In this document: in pieces, positions 12,000-23,916 of the stretch
Position numbering within the stretch: position 1 is the stretch's first letter
Layout: the number at the start of each line of letters is the position of its first letter
Assembly (NCBI GenBank): GCA_003439945.1
Contig: QVRM01004774.1
Coordinates: forward strand, 186,001 to 250,000
Length of the DNA: 64,000 bases
Reading direction: 5' to 3'
Origin: Dermanyssus gallinae
Taxonomy: Eukaryota > Arthropoda > Arachnida > Mesostigmata > Dermanyssidae
Program-made: the position numbers and the translations under genes
The notes under the pieces: generated by a model
What the model was told of the DNA's origin: nothing
Database searches by the model: none
The model's input: only the letters and a program-made list of their open reading frames with translations

Positions 12000-13580
12000 T
12001 ATTAAACAATTGAAAATGTATACAATAACAAGGCGTGAATGCCGCATAGATTGCAACGGCCGTGCAAAGCCCAGCTAAATAGCCACGTCTAATGGATCAG
12101 TTTTGTTTGGAACCTCTGTCGTCGCCACTCCGATTAGCTTGGCCTTCGACTACGTGCATGGATAACACCTGCGTGCCTTTGTCGCCTACACGCGTTGAAT
12201 TTCCCGCAGCGATTATTGCTTCACGTCACCCTGTTGATCGCCATGCATGTGACGTACTTTTCAAGGTTGCGTTAAGGCTTTGCGTGTCCTCGAACGGACC
12301 TTGTTGTAATTCCGAAGTTTGTCCTAACAAGCTCGAGAGATTCGTTGAAGCAGCTGTATGCTTGCTCTGTCTAGACGTACAAATTTATTATAAATGTTTT
12401 TAATTACTAGCCAACTAGGACACATGGTTCGCCTACCGCCGAGGATAGCCGTTAGCGCATAGTTTATAAGTAATTGGCAGATGTTGTGGTTCCCTGGCGT
12501 TCTCTATGTGTGTGTGTGAATTTCAAGAATACGCGAGCAAATATGGGCAATGACGTATCTTACGAATGACCCTCATTAGAAGTAGCCTGCCTTTGGGTAG
12601 CTTATTTCTGCGTTCAACTATCCCGTAGCTTTTCTGCATATCGTTTTCCTTGCGTTCCTTACATTCCTTGATCTGCATTGATTTCGTTTGTACCCACCCA
12701 TTTAGCACAAAAAAAGGACATCTCAATATAGGTACGGGGATAACAGCAAAGAACACCGTAGCAAGTAAAACAAACAACAACGAATATAAAAATAAGAAAT
12801 AATTAAATAAACATGCTGTTTATGGTGGAGCTGAAAAACCTGTAAGTTTGTCGACGTTTTATTAAGAAAAAACAAATTCTAGGTTTTTAAGGCGGATGTA
12901 AAAGCTAAAACCCGTTTTGATATGACCACATCTACCTTCCACCAACCCGTTCACAATGCGTTTATTCAATAAGGCAAACCTGCATTCATTGAGCAAAATA
13001 TAGCTCTGTGTTGCTCGATGACGATCCTACAAGACGCTAATTTAGCTATGGTTGCTGCAATAACTGCTGTTACAGCTGACGTTTGTAGATGAGAACTAAG
13101 GAGCGCAGCCAAAGGCATACGTTAAACTGTTAGTACGCTGCCTGGAACATTGTTATTACAACCTAATGATATCAAGCTAAGGACTGAACTGTGCGAGAAC
13201 GCGAACCCTCCCAGGAATACTGACCAGTTGTTGTGCTGCTTGCGTATCGATATTAAAGGCGCTTTGGCCACAGGCGTTGTTGGTGTTGTTGTTGTTGTTG
13301 TTGTTATCGCCTATGGCGTGTTAATAATGCCATCAACAATGTAGTGACAGCATACAGTCAGGTGCTTTATTAGAGCAGCATTTCGCACGCCTAACACGAG
13401 CTTATTAGAGAGATCCTGGTTCCGTCAGAGAAGCGCTGCGCAGGTGTACGTTGCAAGCCAGTTGCAGAACTAAGATTTTGAGCCGACATATTCGCTTAAC
13501 GTAATCTTAATCATACTGCATATCTTAAATGCGGCGCAGAGACCGGCTCGCGTAGCGCCAATTCGTTAGAGATGGACGCG
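12000..13580. other. Unannotated stretch
   Basis: A cysteine-rich 103-codon frame at 12092-12403 is the longest, but it shows no signal peptide, splice site or family pattern. A short GTT run lies at about 13278-13302. Confidence 0.45.
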
Positions 13581-13589
13581 CATAGCCTT

Positions 13590-13610
13590 ATATATATATA
13601 TATATATATT
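13590..13610. repeat. (TA)n microsatellite
   Basis: TA run of about 20 bp about 230 bp upstream of the first copy of the unclassified repeat RX. Confidence 0.9.
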
Positions 13611-13839
13611 AGAAACGCACACAATTTCATATATACAAATAAAGCTGTCTAAACTAGACCCTTTCCTGCTGAAATCTCACAGTTGACTTGCACCAAGGGG
13701 AAATGGGGGTGCTCTAGAGCCACGCAAAGCCCACACGAAACGATAGTCCAAAACGTATTGATTAAATATAGTTTAGTCTCGAACACAAAGCGACAAGGAA
13801 TTGAAATATTCGCTAAAAGTTCACTAAAGCTAGATTTTC

Positions 13840-14000
13840 ATATATATACAGGATCATCCATAACAATATGTACTTATTTTGAGGTTTGGAAAAACTCGAC
13901 AAGAAAATAATCGTAAAATTTCATGTACGTCCTAAATACTACCCTGCAATAGCAAATTTAATGCCCACCATTTTCGTGCCAAAGTTATGGTGCTGCGTTA
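13840..14000 (+). repeat. Unclassified dispersed repeat RX, copy 1
   Basis: Shares the block TATGTACTTATTTTGAGGTT, then AAAACTCGACAAGAAAATAA, with three other copies in the window (15085-15255, 57868-58010 and 58205-58385). There is no ORF or identifiable terminus, so the class is unknown. Confidence 0.65.
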
Positions 14001-14040
14001 AGTAGTTGCCAAGTAACTAAGTTTTTTCGACAGACATAGT

Positions 14041-14966
14041 TGGTTTGTTTTACGCTAAAGCTATTTCGACTGACATAGGTGTTATGTTTTACGTTAAAAT
14101 GTTTTACGTTATGGCCCAGGACTGGGCTATATTTATAAATGATCGAAAACCGTTTCACTGTGTTTATTTTGACCAAAAGAGCGCATTTCACAGAGTAGAT
14201 CACTCTCTTCTGCTACGAAAATTGGAACATCTAGGTATCCATGCATGTACAGTGCAATGGGTGAGAGTATTTTTAAGCGATGTTTATCCCCCCTTCTATA
14301 CACAATTTATGTATTGAACATAAATAAGTACATGCCACCGGTGGTCAAATATCTTGAATATGCTGATGACTCAAAACTTTATTATCCTATTTGCTCTAAT
14401 GACTCCCACGCTGTTCTGCAGACTGCTGTCGACGGCATTGCACGATGGTGTTCTGAAAACAACATGATTCTCTCGCCCTCTAAATGCATTGTACTGAAAA
14501 ATGGTGCACTTGACTTTGACTATAAAATTGACAACTGCATTTACCTACCCTCTCTTATACACGGGACTTAGGCATATATATTACGCCTGATCTTAACTTT
14601 AGCCTTCACATTACCAAGGTTGTGGAGACATCTCTGCGCACAATAAATACTATCTTCCGCTGTTTTATTTTAATGACTCCTCATGTGTACATTCGCCTTT
14701 ACAAATATCTTGTTCTTCTTAAAATCACATATTGCTCCCCTGTCTGGGAGCCTTATCTGTCCAAATATAGGAAGTTGGTGGATGGCGTCCAAAACATGTT
14801 TTTAAGACGCCTGCGAATCAGGTGCCCCCACAGCGTGTTAGATGACGTTGTTCCAAGTATTGACTCACTTTTCATGCAGTGCAACTTATCTGTTCTACAT
14901 AAATTACGAAAAAGTGACTTGTTAGGACACTTTTTTTATGTACGCTCCAATAACTTAAGAAGCTAA
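14041..14966 (+). pseudogene. Decayed CR1/Jockey-like LINE reverse transcriptase
   Basis: Three successive frames give the C-terminal half of a LINE RT. First comes a motif-A-like region (VYFDQKSAFHRVDHSLLLRKL, with the usual aspartates partly changed). Then comes motif C with YADD (EYADDSKLYYPI at about 14358), followed by ARWCSENNMILSPSKC. The thumb follows, with LGIYITPDLNF, then YKYLVLLKITYCSPVWEPYL and NMFLRRLRIRCP. Stops and frameshifts near 14315 and 14570 break the frame, and the region between motifs A and C is shortened. Endonuclease and ORF1 are absent. It is a dead 5'-truncated insertion. Confidence 0.8.
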
Positions 14967-15084
14967 CGATCAATCACCTCAAAAGCCGTGGCCTGACTGT
15001 TAGCTTGGCGGATGGCCAAATGGGCCCATGCTAATCCAAATAGCGCTCGCCTATTTGGTGATTAGTCACAATTATCTTACAGAA

Positions 15085-15255
15085 GTATGTATATTGATAC
15101 CAACCCTTTTGTGTGAAATAAAAGTGATGTTATGTTAAAGCTTTCACCTTTAGAACCGTAAAAGTTTGCCACAACGTTTCCGCCCCCTCCTTCTATTAGG
15201 AAAAAGTATTTTTTTGCCGAGTTCTGACAAACCTCAAAATATGTTCCTATCTTTC
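15085..15255 (-). repeat. Unclassified dispersed repeat RX, copy 2 (inverted)
   Basis: The reverse complement contains ACATATTTTGAGGTTTGTCA, then AGAACTCGGC, CGGAAACGTTGTGGCAAA and TTTTACGGTTCTAAAGGTGA, the longest version of RX in this window. It separates the two LINE remnants. Confidence 0.7.
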
Positions 15256-15424
15256 TCATACCCCATACAGGTATGCATGCCTTTGCTTTCTATATGTCTG
15301 TCGAAAAAGCCTATTTTTTTCAAGGTGGCTATAGAGTGCCCCGTGTGCAAAAAAAGAAATAAAAGATGCGTAAAAAATAAACGAAATGTTTCACTGGCAT
15401 GCATCCCATTAAAGTTGTTCGGAA

Positions 15425-16200
15425 GTGCTATTGCAGACGCCATTTATCGAAAGCCTGATTTGTAAAGAACAGTTTGCCTACCGTCCCGGCAGGTCTACTG
15501 TTCTGCAGTTATTGATGTGTGAGCAGAACTTTGAAAAAATGATGAATCGAGGAGACTGTTTCGACGTGCTGTCTTTCGATTTAAAGTCAGTTTTTGAATC
15601 CACTACCCGCACTGGAATGCTGGACTGTATATCCCGACACGGCATAGGACCATAAATTGTACGCTGAATAAACAACTTTCTGATTGATACACGCTTTTTT
15701 GTAAAGGTGTGGTACTTCTTCTCATCTCACGCTAAGGTTATCTCAGGATAACCACAATGAACAGTTCTGGAATGCTTATGCTACATTTGATATATAAACT
15801 CCATTTTATCCACAGTACTCGATGAGGTATCGATGAAAGTGTATGCTGATGATGTGAAAATATTTGCACCCGCCAATTCAACGTCAGACTGTAAACGCAT
15901 CCAGAAATGCATAGGCAATTTGTATGAATGGACACAGAAATTAGACTACTTGAAGCTGTCGATCCCGAAGTACAAGCTAGTGCACTTTAGAAGAAAAAAA
16001 CACCACCAGTATATAAAATCAACAATGTTCCGCTCAAAAATGTACCGAAATGTACTGTGTATGAGCAATTTAGGTACAATTATGACACCTGACATGAAAT
16101 TTTCAGAGCAGTGTTAGCAAGTCGCGCTGAAGACGACGAAAAGATGCAACTGGATCTTCAGATCCTTCATTGTTCAAAATCCTGAACTGTATATAACATT
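15425..16200 (+). pseudogene. Second decayed CR1/Jockey-like LINE reverse transcriptase
   Basis: EQFAYRPGRSTVLQLLMCEQ and LSFDLKSVFESTTRTGML give the motif 2a and motif A regions at 15470-15625. After stops, a second frame at 15833 gives motif C (KVYADDVKIFAP) and then LYEWTQKLDYLKLSIPKYKL. The thumb fragment LGTIMTPDMKFSEQC follows near 16070. Motif A carries a serine where a second aspartate or alanine is usual. It is a separate, more decayed insertion than the one at 14 kb, because the same domains appear twice in order. Confidence 0.75.
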
Positions 16201-16209
16201 TTTCGATAT

Positions 16210-18635
16210 TTAGATCATACTAATTCTAACGTATGCCTTTTAAGTGTCGTTCCCTATGAATGAGAAAGATAGACGACGACTGAGGACGTGTGTGACGCCC
16301 TACCGACGCAAATCGTCCGTGAAGATATCATAGACACTTTTAATAAATTAGAAGAGCCCCACCAAATAGGAGCTCTGCAGTTTCTTTTTAACCGCATTCC
16401 CACGACCACAAGATCACAAGTGAGACACGAGAGACATTCAAATGCATAGCTCAAAAAGAGACCGTTATGCCGTTGTTATCCTGGGGCATCTGGACATACA
16501 ACTGAGGCATCCGGAGAGGGAATTGGTCATTTGATGTTATAACAAATTCCTTCTCTCTGTGTAAATAAGGCACGCATTCAAACTCGAGACCCAGGCTGCC
16601 GCGGCGTCATGTTTGACGTATTTGATTTTTTCTCTGAATGTCATCTAACTAGCCATGCGTTTGCTTCGATTTAATTCGTGTTGCTATTTTCATATTAAGA
16701 TCACTATCATCATCATCATGTTTGCAGCTAGTTGGGTTACCGTTTCTTTTTAACGCTTGTTCGACGAGTTTGCGCAGAAGATGTATTCGTTCCCACGAGA
16801 CCAAACACGCTTAGCGATGAGTAATAAGGCGAGAGGAAGAAAAGAAGTAAAGATAGTCGCGTGGTGTCATGCGCTATCACGCGCGATCCGATTGAGTCAA
16901 TAATTGTAGGGCAAGTATGGCAAATTTCCAGAAAGATTCAGATACGAGCAGTTTCCACAGTATAGCTTGTCAGGCTTGCCAAGACGAAGAAGAACTGCTA
17001 CCGCCCCGAGAGCATGTCGGCCATTGGCGTGAAAAGAGACCGATTTTCCAATATCGTATCTTTAAACTGTTTGCAAGGAAACACGACGCCGGGAACAAAG
17101 CGAACAGCAAGATTACTACGAATTCGACCAGGCTTCGATGGCGCAAATATATGATTAGTTCGCGCGCCCGAGAGAGAGAGCGTTGGAGAAGCGTCTTCTG
17201 TTTTCCTACTAACTGCTTTCCTTTTTACTTCCTCGGGCGCATGCTCCCTCCCTCCCTCTCTCTCTCTCTCTCGCGGGCTACCACTCGGCTGTCAGTTTGT
17301 TTGCGAGTGTTTGATGCTGTTTGCTGCCGCGAAATCGAACCGCTTCAACAAAGACGTGAAGTGGTGGCCTGTGATCGAGGTCACCTGCACTAGTCGGCAT
17401 GTGTGGCTTTATCCAGTAGAGTTTGTAAATTTTTCAAGAACTCGCTTGTGAAACGCTTTGATGACGTCTATTTTCGAACGTCTACGTTCCTGGGCTCGCA
17501 ATAGCACCCACCTGGGCTAGACCTTTGGTTAGGCGAGATAAGTTCTTCGTTTCACTTTTTTTTTTGCTCTGGTGTGATCATCGACATAGCGTCAGTCATG
17601 TCGCTGCCATTTTTAAGAACCGCCCGCTCTCCATTTTTGAGAACCGCTCAACCTTGGCCTCAGAACTCAGCGGACACACGACGACGGCCAAGCAGGCCGA
17701 GTCTGAAAAAGGGTAAAGATCTTTCTTATACGCAACACCAGCCGGTAGCAATCAATTGCAATTTTAGCCTAATATACCTTACCCATCACTACAGCAGCAG
17801 AAGGTAGTTGTGAAACTACCGGCTTCGCTTCTTCTGCGGTTGCTGTTCATGCAGTGGTGCGGAGCAACATATGTTCTCATGAGAGTGGCAAAACAAGGAC
17901 GTATCGAGGGAATTAGGAAAAGCGAATCGTGTTCTAGTCGAACTGGCACGAATGCAAATTAAACACCTACCATCTAGAAGAAGAGAGGTGAGGGTTGAAA
18001 TTGGCCGACGTGGTAACCTTGAACCTGGTAGCCTGGCTATCTTGAAGCTTCCAACTTTCCAACTTAGCTACGGCGGTAAATACCTCCGTTCCGACTCACC
18101 AAAGGGCGCAGCCGGTTACTAATTCATTATTTCAGCGATAACGAGCTAAACAGAGGTCAATAAGCGGGAGTACAGATTATTTAAAAAATGCTAAGCTGAC
18201 CGGCTTTGTTTTCCAATTCATTTTCGCCGTACTCGACTCTGATGTCCTGACTCGCAAACACAGTTCCGTTGGGTGCAGGTTGGTGCAGTATGTAAGTGTA
18301 CAATGTAGGCCTTGTTTTCGTTTGTGTAGGTTACTTTCTGTAAGCTCTAATGCACACATGTGCATTACAAAACGACGAACGCAAAACTAATAACTCTCCT
18401 ACCGGTGTCTAAACAGGACAACCCTCCAAGACGACAAGCGCGTCCTGCTATATTTGTATTGTCGGGCCAATTTTCCAATACAGTGTGCAGACTCACTAGA
18501 TATTTTTTAATTTTTTCGCTTTGACAACCACATTTTAGACGCTCATAATGGGCTAAGTTGCCTGTGACACGATATTGTCTAAATGCATCTATCGTCATCG
18601 CGTTCTCGTACTGGAGTTATATAGGCTTTTTTCAG
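16210..18635. other. Unannotated stretch
   Basis: No recognised gene. A 158-codon frame at 16917-17393 crosses GA- and CT-rich low-complexity sequence (about 17170-17275) and has no family pattern. The short AT-rich remainder is anonymous. Confidence 0.45.
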
Positions 18636-18649
18636 CAGAGGTATGTAGC

Positions 18650-18788
18650 AGCAGGGCAATGGCAACCACGTCTAACAAATACAACCAGCACGGCCGGGGC
18701 TCGAACTTGCGATTGTCTTGCTAACAATAGTTGCCATGGCAACGACCCATTTCGAACGGTGCATTAGCCGCCTAGGCCACCGCCGCTA
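18650..18788 (-). mobile_element. tRNA-derived SINE-like element (SINE-D)
   Basis: On the minus strand TGGCCTAGGCGG fits the pol III A box exactly, and about 75 bp on GCAAGTTCGAGCCCCGG fits the B box with one deviation. The A-to-B spacing is longer than in a normal tRNA because of an internal GTTGCCATGGCAAC palindrome. Only one copy is clear here, so family status is an inference. Confidence 0.5.
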
Positions 18789-18799
18789 GTAACAATAAT

Positions 18800-19415
18800 A
18801 ATATTCAAACATGTTTATTTTTATAGTATGCTCATATTATTGTGTATGCGTCTACATTAGACGAAGTTACAGACAGCACCTGCATGGAAGCACGAAAGCA
18901 CTGATATTATAGCAAGCCCCTACGCTACTATCAGAATATATAGATTTGAGTACAATCCTAGCTTGTCACCTCACGAACAATAGTCATATTGCTCGCCCGC
19001 CCGTATTCGACGACAGAAACGAAAACCAGAAATTGTGGTAGGTCGTGTTTGAGGAATACAAATAGCCAGGGTAGTGCCGATAGCAAAATAGTTGTAGCCG
19101 TTTGCGCGTTTTCACAGCCTTACCGGTGCCTCGTGAGGCAACGCCATAGATACGCACGAGAGAGCCGGCGACAGGCGTCCCCGCGCGTGTCTTGCACAGA
19201 GAATCTCAAAGAACAGCAGTATTGGCAGATAATGGCATTGCTATGCATATCGAATAGAAGTTGAGTCGAGACAGTGGATTCCCCTGCCACCAGCAACAGC
19301 ATCGGCAACAATGGCACACGTCCTCTGTACGCAACGTTATCGGCGACCCTGTAACATCGAACTGATGAGGTGTTTCATACTCTGAAATGGAATCTTCTAC
19401 CGGTCTGACCGGTAT
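18800..19415. other. Unannotated stretch
   Basis: No recognisable coding exon or element. Confidence 0.4.
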
Positions 19416-19420
19416 GATAG

Positions 19421-19442
19421 AATATATATATATATATATATT
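19421..19442. repeat. (TA)n microsatellite
   Basis: TA run flanked by ATAGAATA and TATTCTAT, so the core is palindromic. Confidence 0.9.
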
Positions 19443-19444
19443 CT

Positions 19445-20525
19445 ATTGAAAAGTTGAAAAGCCCACATACTAATAAACTGAGGTCGAGGTGGACGATAGA
19501 CACTTCAACACCTCACTGGCTTCGCAACTGGTCGATGCGGTAGGCCGCCAACCGCATCTACCGAGTGCACTTCCTCGGACCGAAGACCTCCAACTCAACT
19601 CTCAACCCAAACACGAACATCCCGCTTCCTCTTACCATCGGCCAAGGGCGATCTCAACGAACAGCGAACAAGCGCAGGGAAAAGTGTCCTAGAACATGTC
19701 ACCTCCACATCATTCTAATCAGGTTAATATCGGAAAATTCGTCAGACTCATGCCGAAAAACCGACCTGCCTGTGGACCACTCAATTGGAATAATCAGTAG
19801 CGACGAATTCGAAATCGAAATAACCCGTTGGGAAGCTAACGCACTGTTCGAAACAGCAAAACGTTGCCATGGCAACTGCGACAGTTAAGCCTGCGTCGGT
19901 TCAGATTTGCCTTTGGTTAGAGTCGTCGTTCATTGCAGATTTGTTGGATCTGGTTTGACATTACCCCGTTACTACATGCTTATCTTATGAGATCTGATTT
20001 TATAGTACCAGGCTTACCCTGCAAAGAATTGCTACTGCTGTATGTCGTAAGTGGAGACTAAGTGACGCTATGTAATAGTTAATCTCCCACACGACAACAA
20101 CAAACAAATATCAATTTGATTATGCCTAGAATCGCTTCCACTGACACGCCTTGAAGTAATGTCTACTGCGCGGTTTCAAAAATATTAGTTTTATTTATCG
20201 GAATAGCTGTGCTATCGAAGAACACGAGCTAGAAGTGGTGTAGATTAGATGGCAGAACCAGCGCTATGAAATCACCAAGGACTTAATCAAATAAAAAACG
20301 TTTAGTTTAGAACGTTACCTCGTCCTGAAAATTGTATAAGAATTAAACAAATATCAGTAACATAAATATGGAACATCTTTTACATGCAGTCGTAATTTGT
20401 GCGTCTGTCTCTATTATACTAAGGGATCAGATGTACTTGTCTGACTATATCAGTTCGACATAGTTTAAAGCCAGGCGATTTTGAAGACGGCAAAACTGAC
20501 GACTTCTTAAAGATAAAAACAAGTG
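19445..20525. other. Unannotated stretch
   Basis: A 107-codon frame at 19565-19888 has ordinary composition but no match I recognise and no clear splice sites. It was left uncalled. Confidence 0.4.
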
Positions 20526-20531
20526 TTTTAA

Positions 20532-20555
20532 TGTATATATATATATATATATATT
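20532..20555. repeat. (TA)n microsatellite
   Basis: TA run of about 24 bp in a 150-bp AT-rich surround. Confidence 0.9.
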
Positions 20556-21600
20556 TATTTGTTTTCAATATCTATTCTAAATATAGTTGACTAAAATAAA
20601 AGTCAATACTAAATATTAACTTTATTAACACTAATTTTATTTACCACATATATACGCGGAAGAAAAGGGTGGATAAAAACGAGTTGTTCTATGCAACAAA
20701 AAAACGTCCTGTTTATACAGTATGCTTAGAGTAGTAACGCAATTCGCCCTCGCGTTGTTTTTTTCCAAGTGGCCAACGGCTACTTGCTTATAGATAGTCA
20801 ACAGCCTCGGTCCGAGGCGAGGCCGCGATCTCTAGAACCACTTCATAATTGCGTATGTTGTACGTATGGGAAGACCTCCGAACGTAGCTGCACACCTGCA
20901 CATGTAATTATACACTACGATCTTACTCTCATTAGTAGTTCTTTGGACTTATTAGGAGCTGCAGACTGAATTCTTGGTTTAGAGCCTGCTTCTTCTTCGG
21001 GTTCGTCTGGCAAAAACTAGTCGAGCCGCAAAGCCGAGATTCCCGTGCATACATAGTTAAACATATTGTCATACAATAGCCATACTTAGCATGCGCGTCA
21101 TAAATCCCTTTTTATTCCCGAACCTATAATCGAGATTTAGGCGTTTGGTCACATCGCTTGGTCTTACCTACATAGATTAGTCTTAGCTACATACGAGCCC
21201 GTCTACTGTTTCGTCTAGCAGAAGACCTCGATATGAATTTGTGCCCTTCGTAATAAGTACGCACGTGTGTCCTCTTACTAGACAGCATAAAATAATTTGT
21301 CGGTGTTTTCGTGTCAAGGCAGTACAGTATAATAGTCTTATTGTCTTCTGCTTAATTAGACGGAAGACATAGAGCTGGTGCTGCCATTACGGCTTTTATC
21401 GTTATGCTTTTCATGTATGTAGAAGATTAGGCAACACTTGCCGAAATTACTTACGCTGACACTGCACTATTTGCGCTAACAAGACGCGGGCTGATCAAGT
21501 TTCCGCCTCAACCAAAGCGCGAGATAAACTAAATGAGTTAAAAAACGATGCAGTCAAAGCGAACTATATTTACCTCGTTTCATTTCTTTGTAAACTTAGT

Positions 21601-21602
<2 letters not shown>

Positions 21603-21636
<34 letters not shown>
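21603..21636. repeat. (TA)n microsatellite
   Basis: TA run of about 34 bp, about 270 bp upstream of the DH44 exon acceptor. Confidence 0.95.
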
Positions 21637-21907
21637 GATGTAATTCTTGCAAATACTTCGACTATAAATGTCTTTAATTTTGGAGAGTTAACACGATATA
21701 TTTTCGGCATGACACTCTCGTAACGAGGTGCAGTGTTGACTGACTCTTAAGGAATCAAATATTAACTGCATACACGCGGTTACACGTTGGCACTAAAGAT
21801 CCAGATAGGTAACCGTAGTTTCTTTTTGGCAACATTCAGAACAGCAACGATAAAGTCTTCGCGACAATTGACATGTGATTGCTGGAATTATCTCTCGTTT
21901 GTTCCAG

Positions 21908-21994
21908 GTATTTATCGACGATCGTACTGAGAGCAACCGAGATCAGAGAAGGAAAAACCACCACATCAACAACAACAACAACAGAAAAATCACA
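21908..21994 (+). promoter_or_regulatory. DH44 5' untranslated part of exon 1
   Basis: A strong acceptor (TATCTCTCGTTTGTTCCAG, AG at 21906-21907) implies that a further upstream non-coding exon exists. The 87-nt leader contains a CAACAACAACAACAACA run just before the start codon, an A/C-rich unstructured leader. The transcription start and promoter are not identified. Confidence 0.65.
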
Positions 21995-22143
21995 ATGAGG
22001 CCGATCGCGTGGCTCGCGAGGATCACCTTTGTGGCCCTGCTGGCACTGTTATCGCCACTGGTGGCCAGATCGGGCGGTGCCGCATTCGCGCCCCAGGGCC
22101 AGCAGGCTTTTCCCTACCCTAAGGCGTTCATGCTGCACCGACG
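21995..22143 (+). CDS. DH44: CRF-like diuretic hormone (DH44) precursor, exon 1 (signal peptide)
   Basis: Encodes the N terminus of a secreted neuropeptide precursor. The start ATG at 21995 is in context ATCACAATGAGG. It is preferred over the upstream in-frame ATG at 21875, which lies before the acceptor. Residues 1-25 form a signal peptide: a basic n-region (MRPIAWLAR), the hydrophobic core ITFVALLALLSPLV and a probable cut near ARSGG. A short spacer follows, ending in HR plus a split codon. The donor is ACG|GTGAGA, so the exon ends in phase 2 at 22143. Joining the last two bases (CG) to the first base (A) of the exon at 38592 gives CGA (Arg). This completes an Arg-Arg cleavage site directly before the mature peptide, and that exact fit is the main proof of the pairing. 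Confidence 0.88.
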
Positions 22144-22198
22144 GTGAGATAGTGTGAGAGTGGAAAACGAATTAGACAGAGATAGTGAGAGTGCGTCA

Positions 22199-22200
22199 TA

Positions 22201-22247
<47 letters not shown>
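22199..22247. repeat. (TA)n microsatellite
   Basis: TA run of about 49 bp, starting 56 bp inside intron 1 of DH44. Confidence 0.97.
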
Positions 22248-22259
22248 ATTAATTACTCG

Positions 22260-23873
22260 CCTAATTTATTTATTTATTTACCTAAATTCACATGTCACCA
22301 TTTTATATCAGTAACGGCTAGAGTGCCAGCAGACAGATAGCCTAAACATCCATACCATTTTATCATCCATATGTACTCGCGTATGGTGACTTCAAGGGCT
22401 AGAGTGATGAAACAAACGAATAAATCTTATAGCAAGTAATGTAAAGTAGACTCCCTCGTATATGTATTGGTTTGATGCAAAAGCCCTTGTCATCGTTGCC
22501 TAAAGCGAAAATACAAACTGGCAAAAGCATGCGGCTATATTTAGTTAACAATGTAGTCTGTTTCATTGACTTTCTGCCAACGATAAACCAGCCGTTATAT
22601 CCCTCTTTTGAAAATGTTTTGTTTCCTGGAGACGACGACGTGTCAAAATATTTCCAGCTAAAACGTTCTCGACCGAGATAAGTGATAGGGGTGCAACGTC
22701 CGGATAGTATGTTGGGTGGTTAGTAAATTCACTGAGCAGGTCGTTTTTTTGGTGAGCCTGTTGTTACTCACACGGATTTGCGCGTTGTCGTTGTCTTGGT
22801 AAAAGATAACTTTAACTTAAACTGTCATCATAATAATCATTGTTATGCTCCTCCTGCGCACCACACTACGCTGTCCTATCCGTCGCCATCGTATTGTCGG
22901 CCTTCCGTTCAAAGTCAAGTCAAACTTGCAACGGATTGCAACTACTCTTGGCAAAGTTCTTATCAAGTCTGGCCCTCCGCTGACGGTCGGCATCGATAAA
23001 CTTAGGTTTTGCCAATGTGTTCTTCTCCTTACGGGGCTCTCCCCTTAGACAAGCAGTCCCACCGATCGATCTCGACTCGGTAGGCGAGTCTAGACATGCG
23101 TGGGCTAAACATGAAACGCTGCTTTGTTTCTATCTCGTTGGCGTCCGGTAGCTCAACTGTACGGAACGTATATGTCGAAATCATATCTCGATGTCTACTA
23201 ATCTAAGCCATTCGCTAGGAAGAAGGAATAGAAGCAGTCTTCTTACTTGCCCTTCTTGCGGAACAATTCCCCGCAGACTGTTTTATTTTGATAAGCTTTT
23301 ATTGCTCGTGAGGCTTCGTAGCCTCTACTGAGTGGTAGTGGTAGCATTTATCGCACGGCCGTTGCCACGCTGATCTACAAGATACCATCAGAAGTAGTAG
23401 TAGTAGTAGTAGTGGTAGTCTGAGCTGTTGTCGCAGGGCTTGTGTTGTTGTTGTCGGCCTGATGTTAGCTTGTCCTGCGGTTAGTTTTTAATAGTCAGCT
23501 ATTATTTAACCACCCTAGAGTATATCCCTTTTATTAGCTTATAATGCCTCCTTAAAACAATTTGTGGTACAAACAGCTATTGCGTAACGTCACTCTTATA
23601 ACCGACGTCTGGAGCTCTAAGAGGAATGTGGAAATGTCTGCTATGAGCTGAAGCAAGTAGTTAACCAATAAGCAACTTGTCAGCGAATAACGAATTCCCT
23701 GCGGCAGTTTTTGTGATACAGTTGTGGTCAAATAGTGTCAATTTGTTCGTCTAAATAGGTCTATATCATCCCTCGATTTGTACTATCTGTGCTTACGTTA
23801 TTTCCACATTTGTAAGTTTGTCTTTTGGCCACTGTAACATACAGACGCGAATAAAAATAAAAATAAACATAAA

Positions 23874-23916
<43 letters not shown>

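Noticed and set aside
12092..12403. Cysteine-rich secreted peptide
   Set aside because: No signal peptide, irregular cysteine spacing, no splice sites or family pattern; probably chance.
16917..17393. 158-codon open frame as an exon
   Set aside because: Crosses GA and CT low-complexity runs and matches no family.
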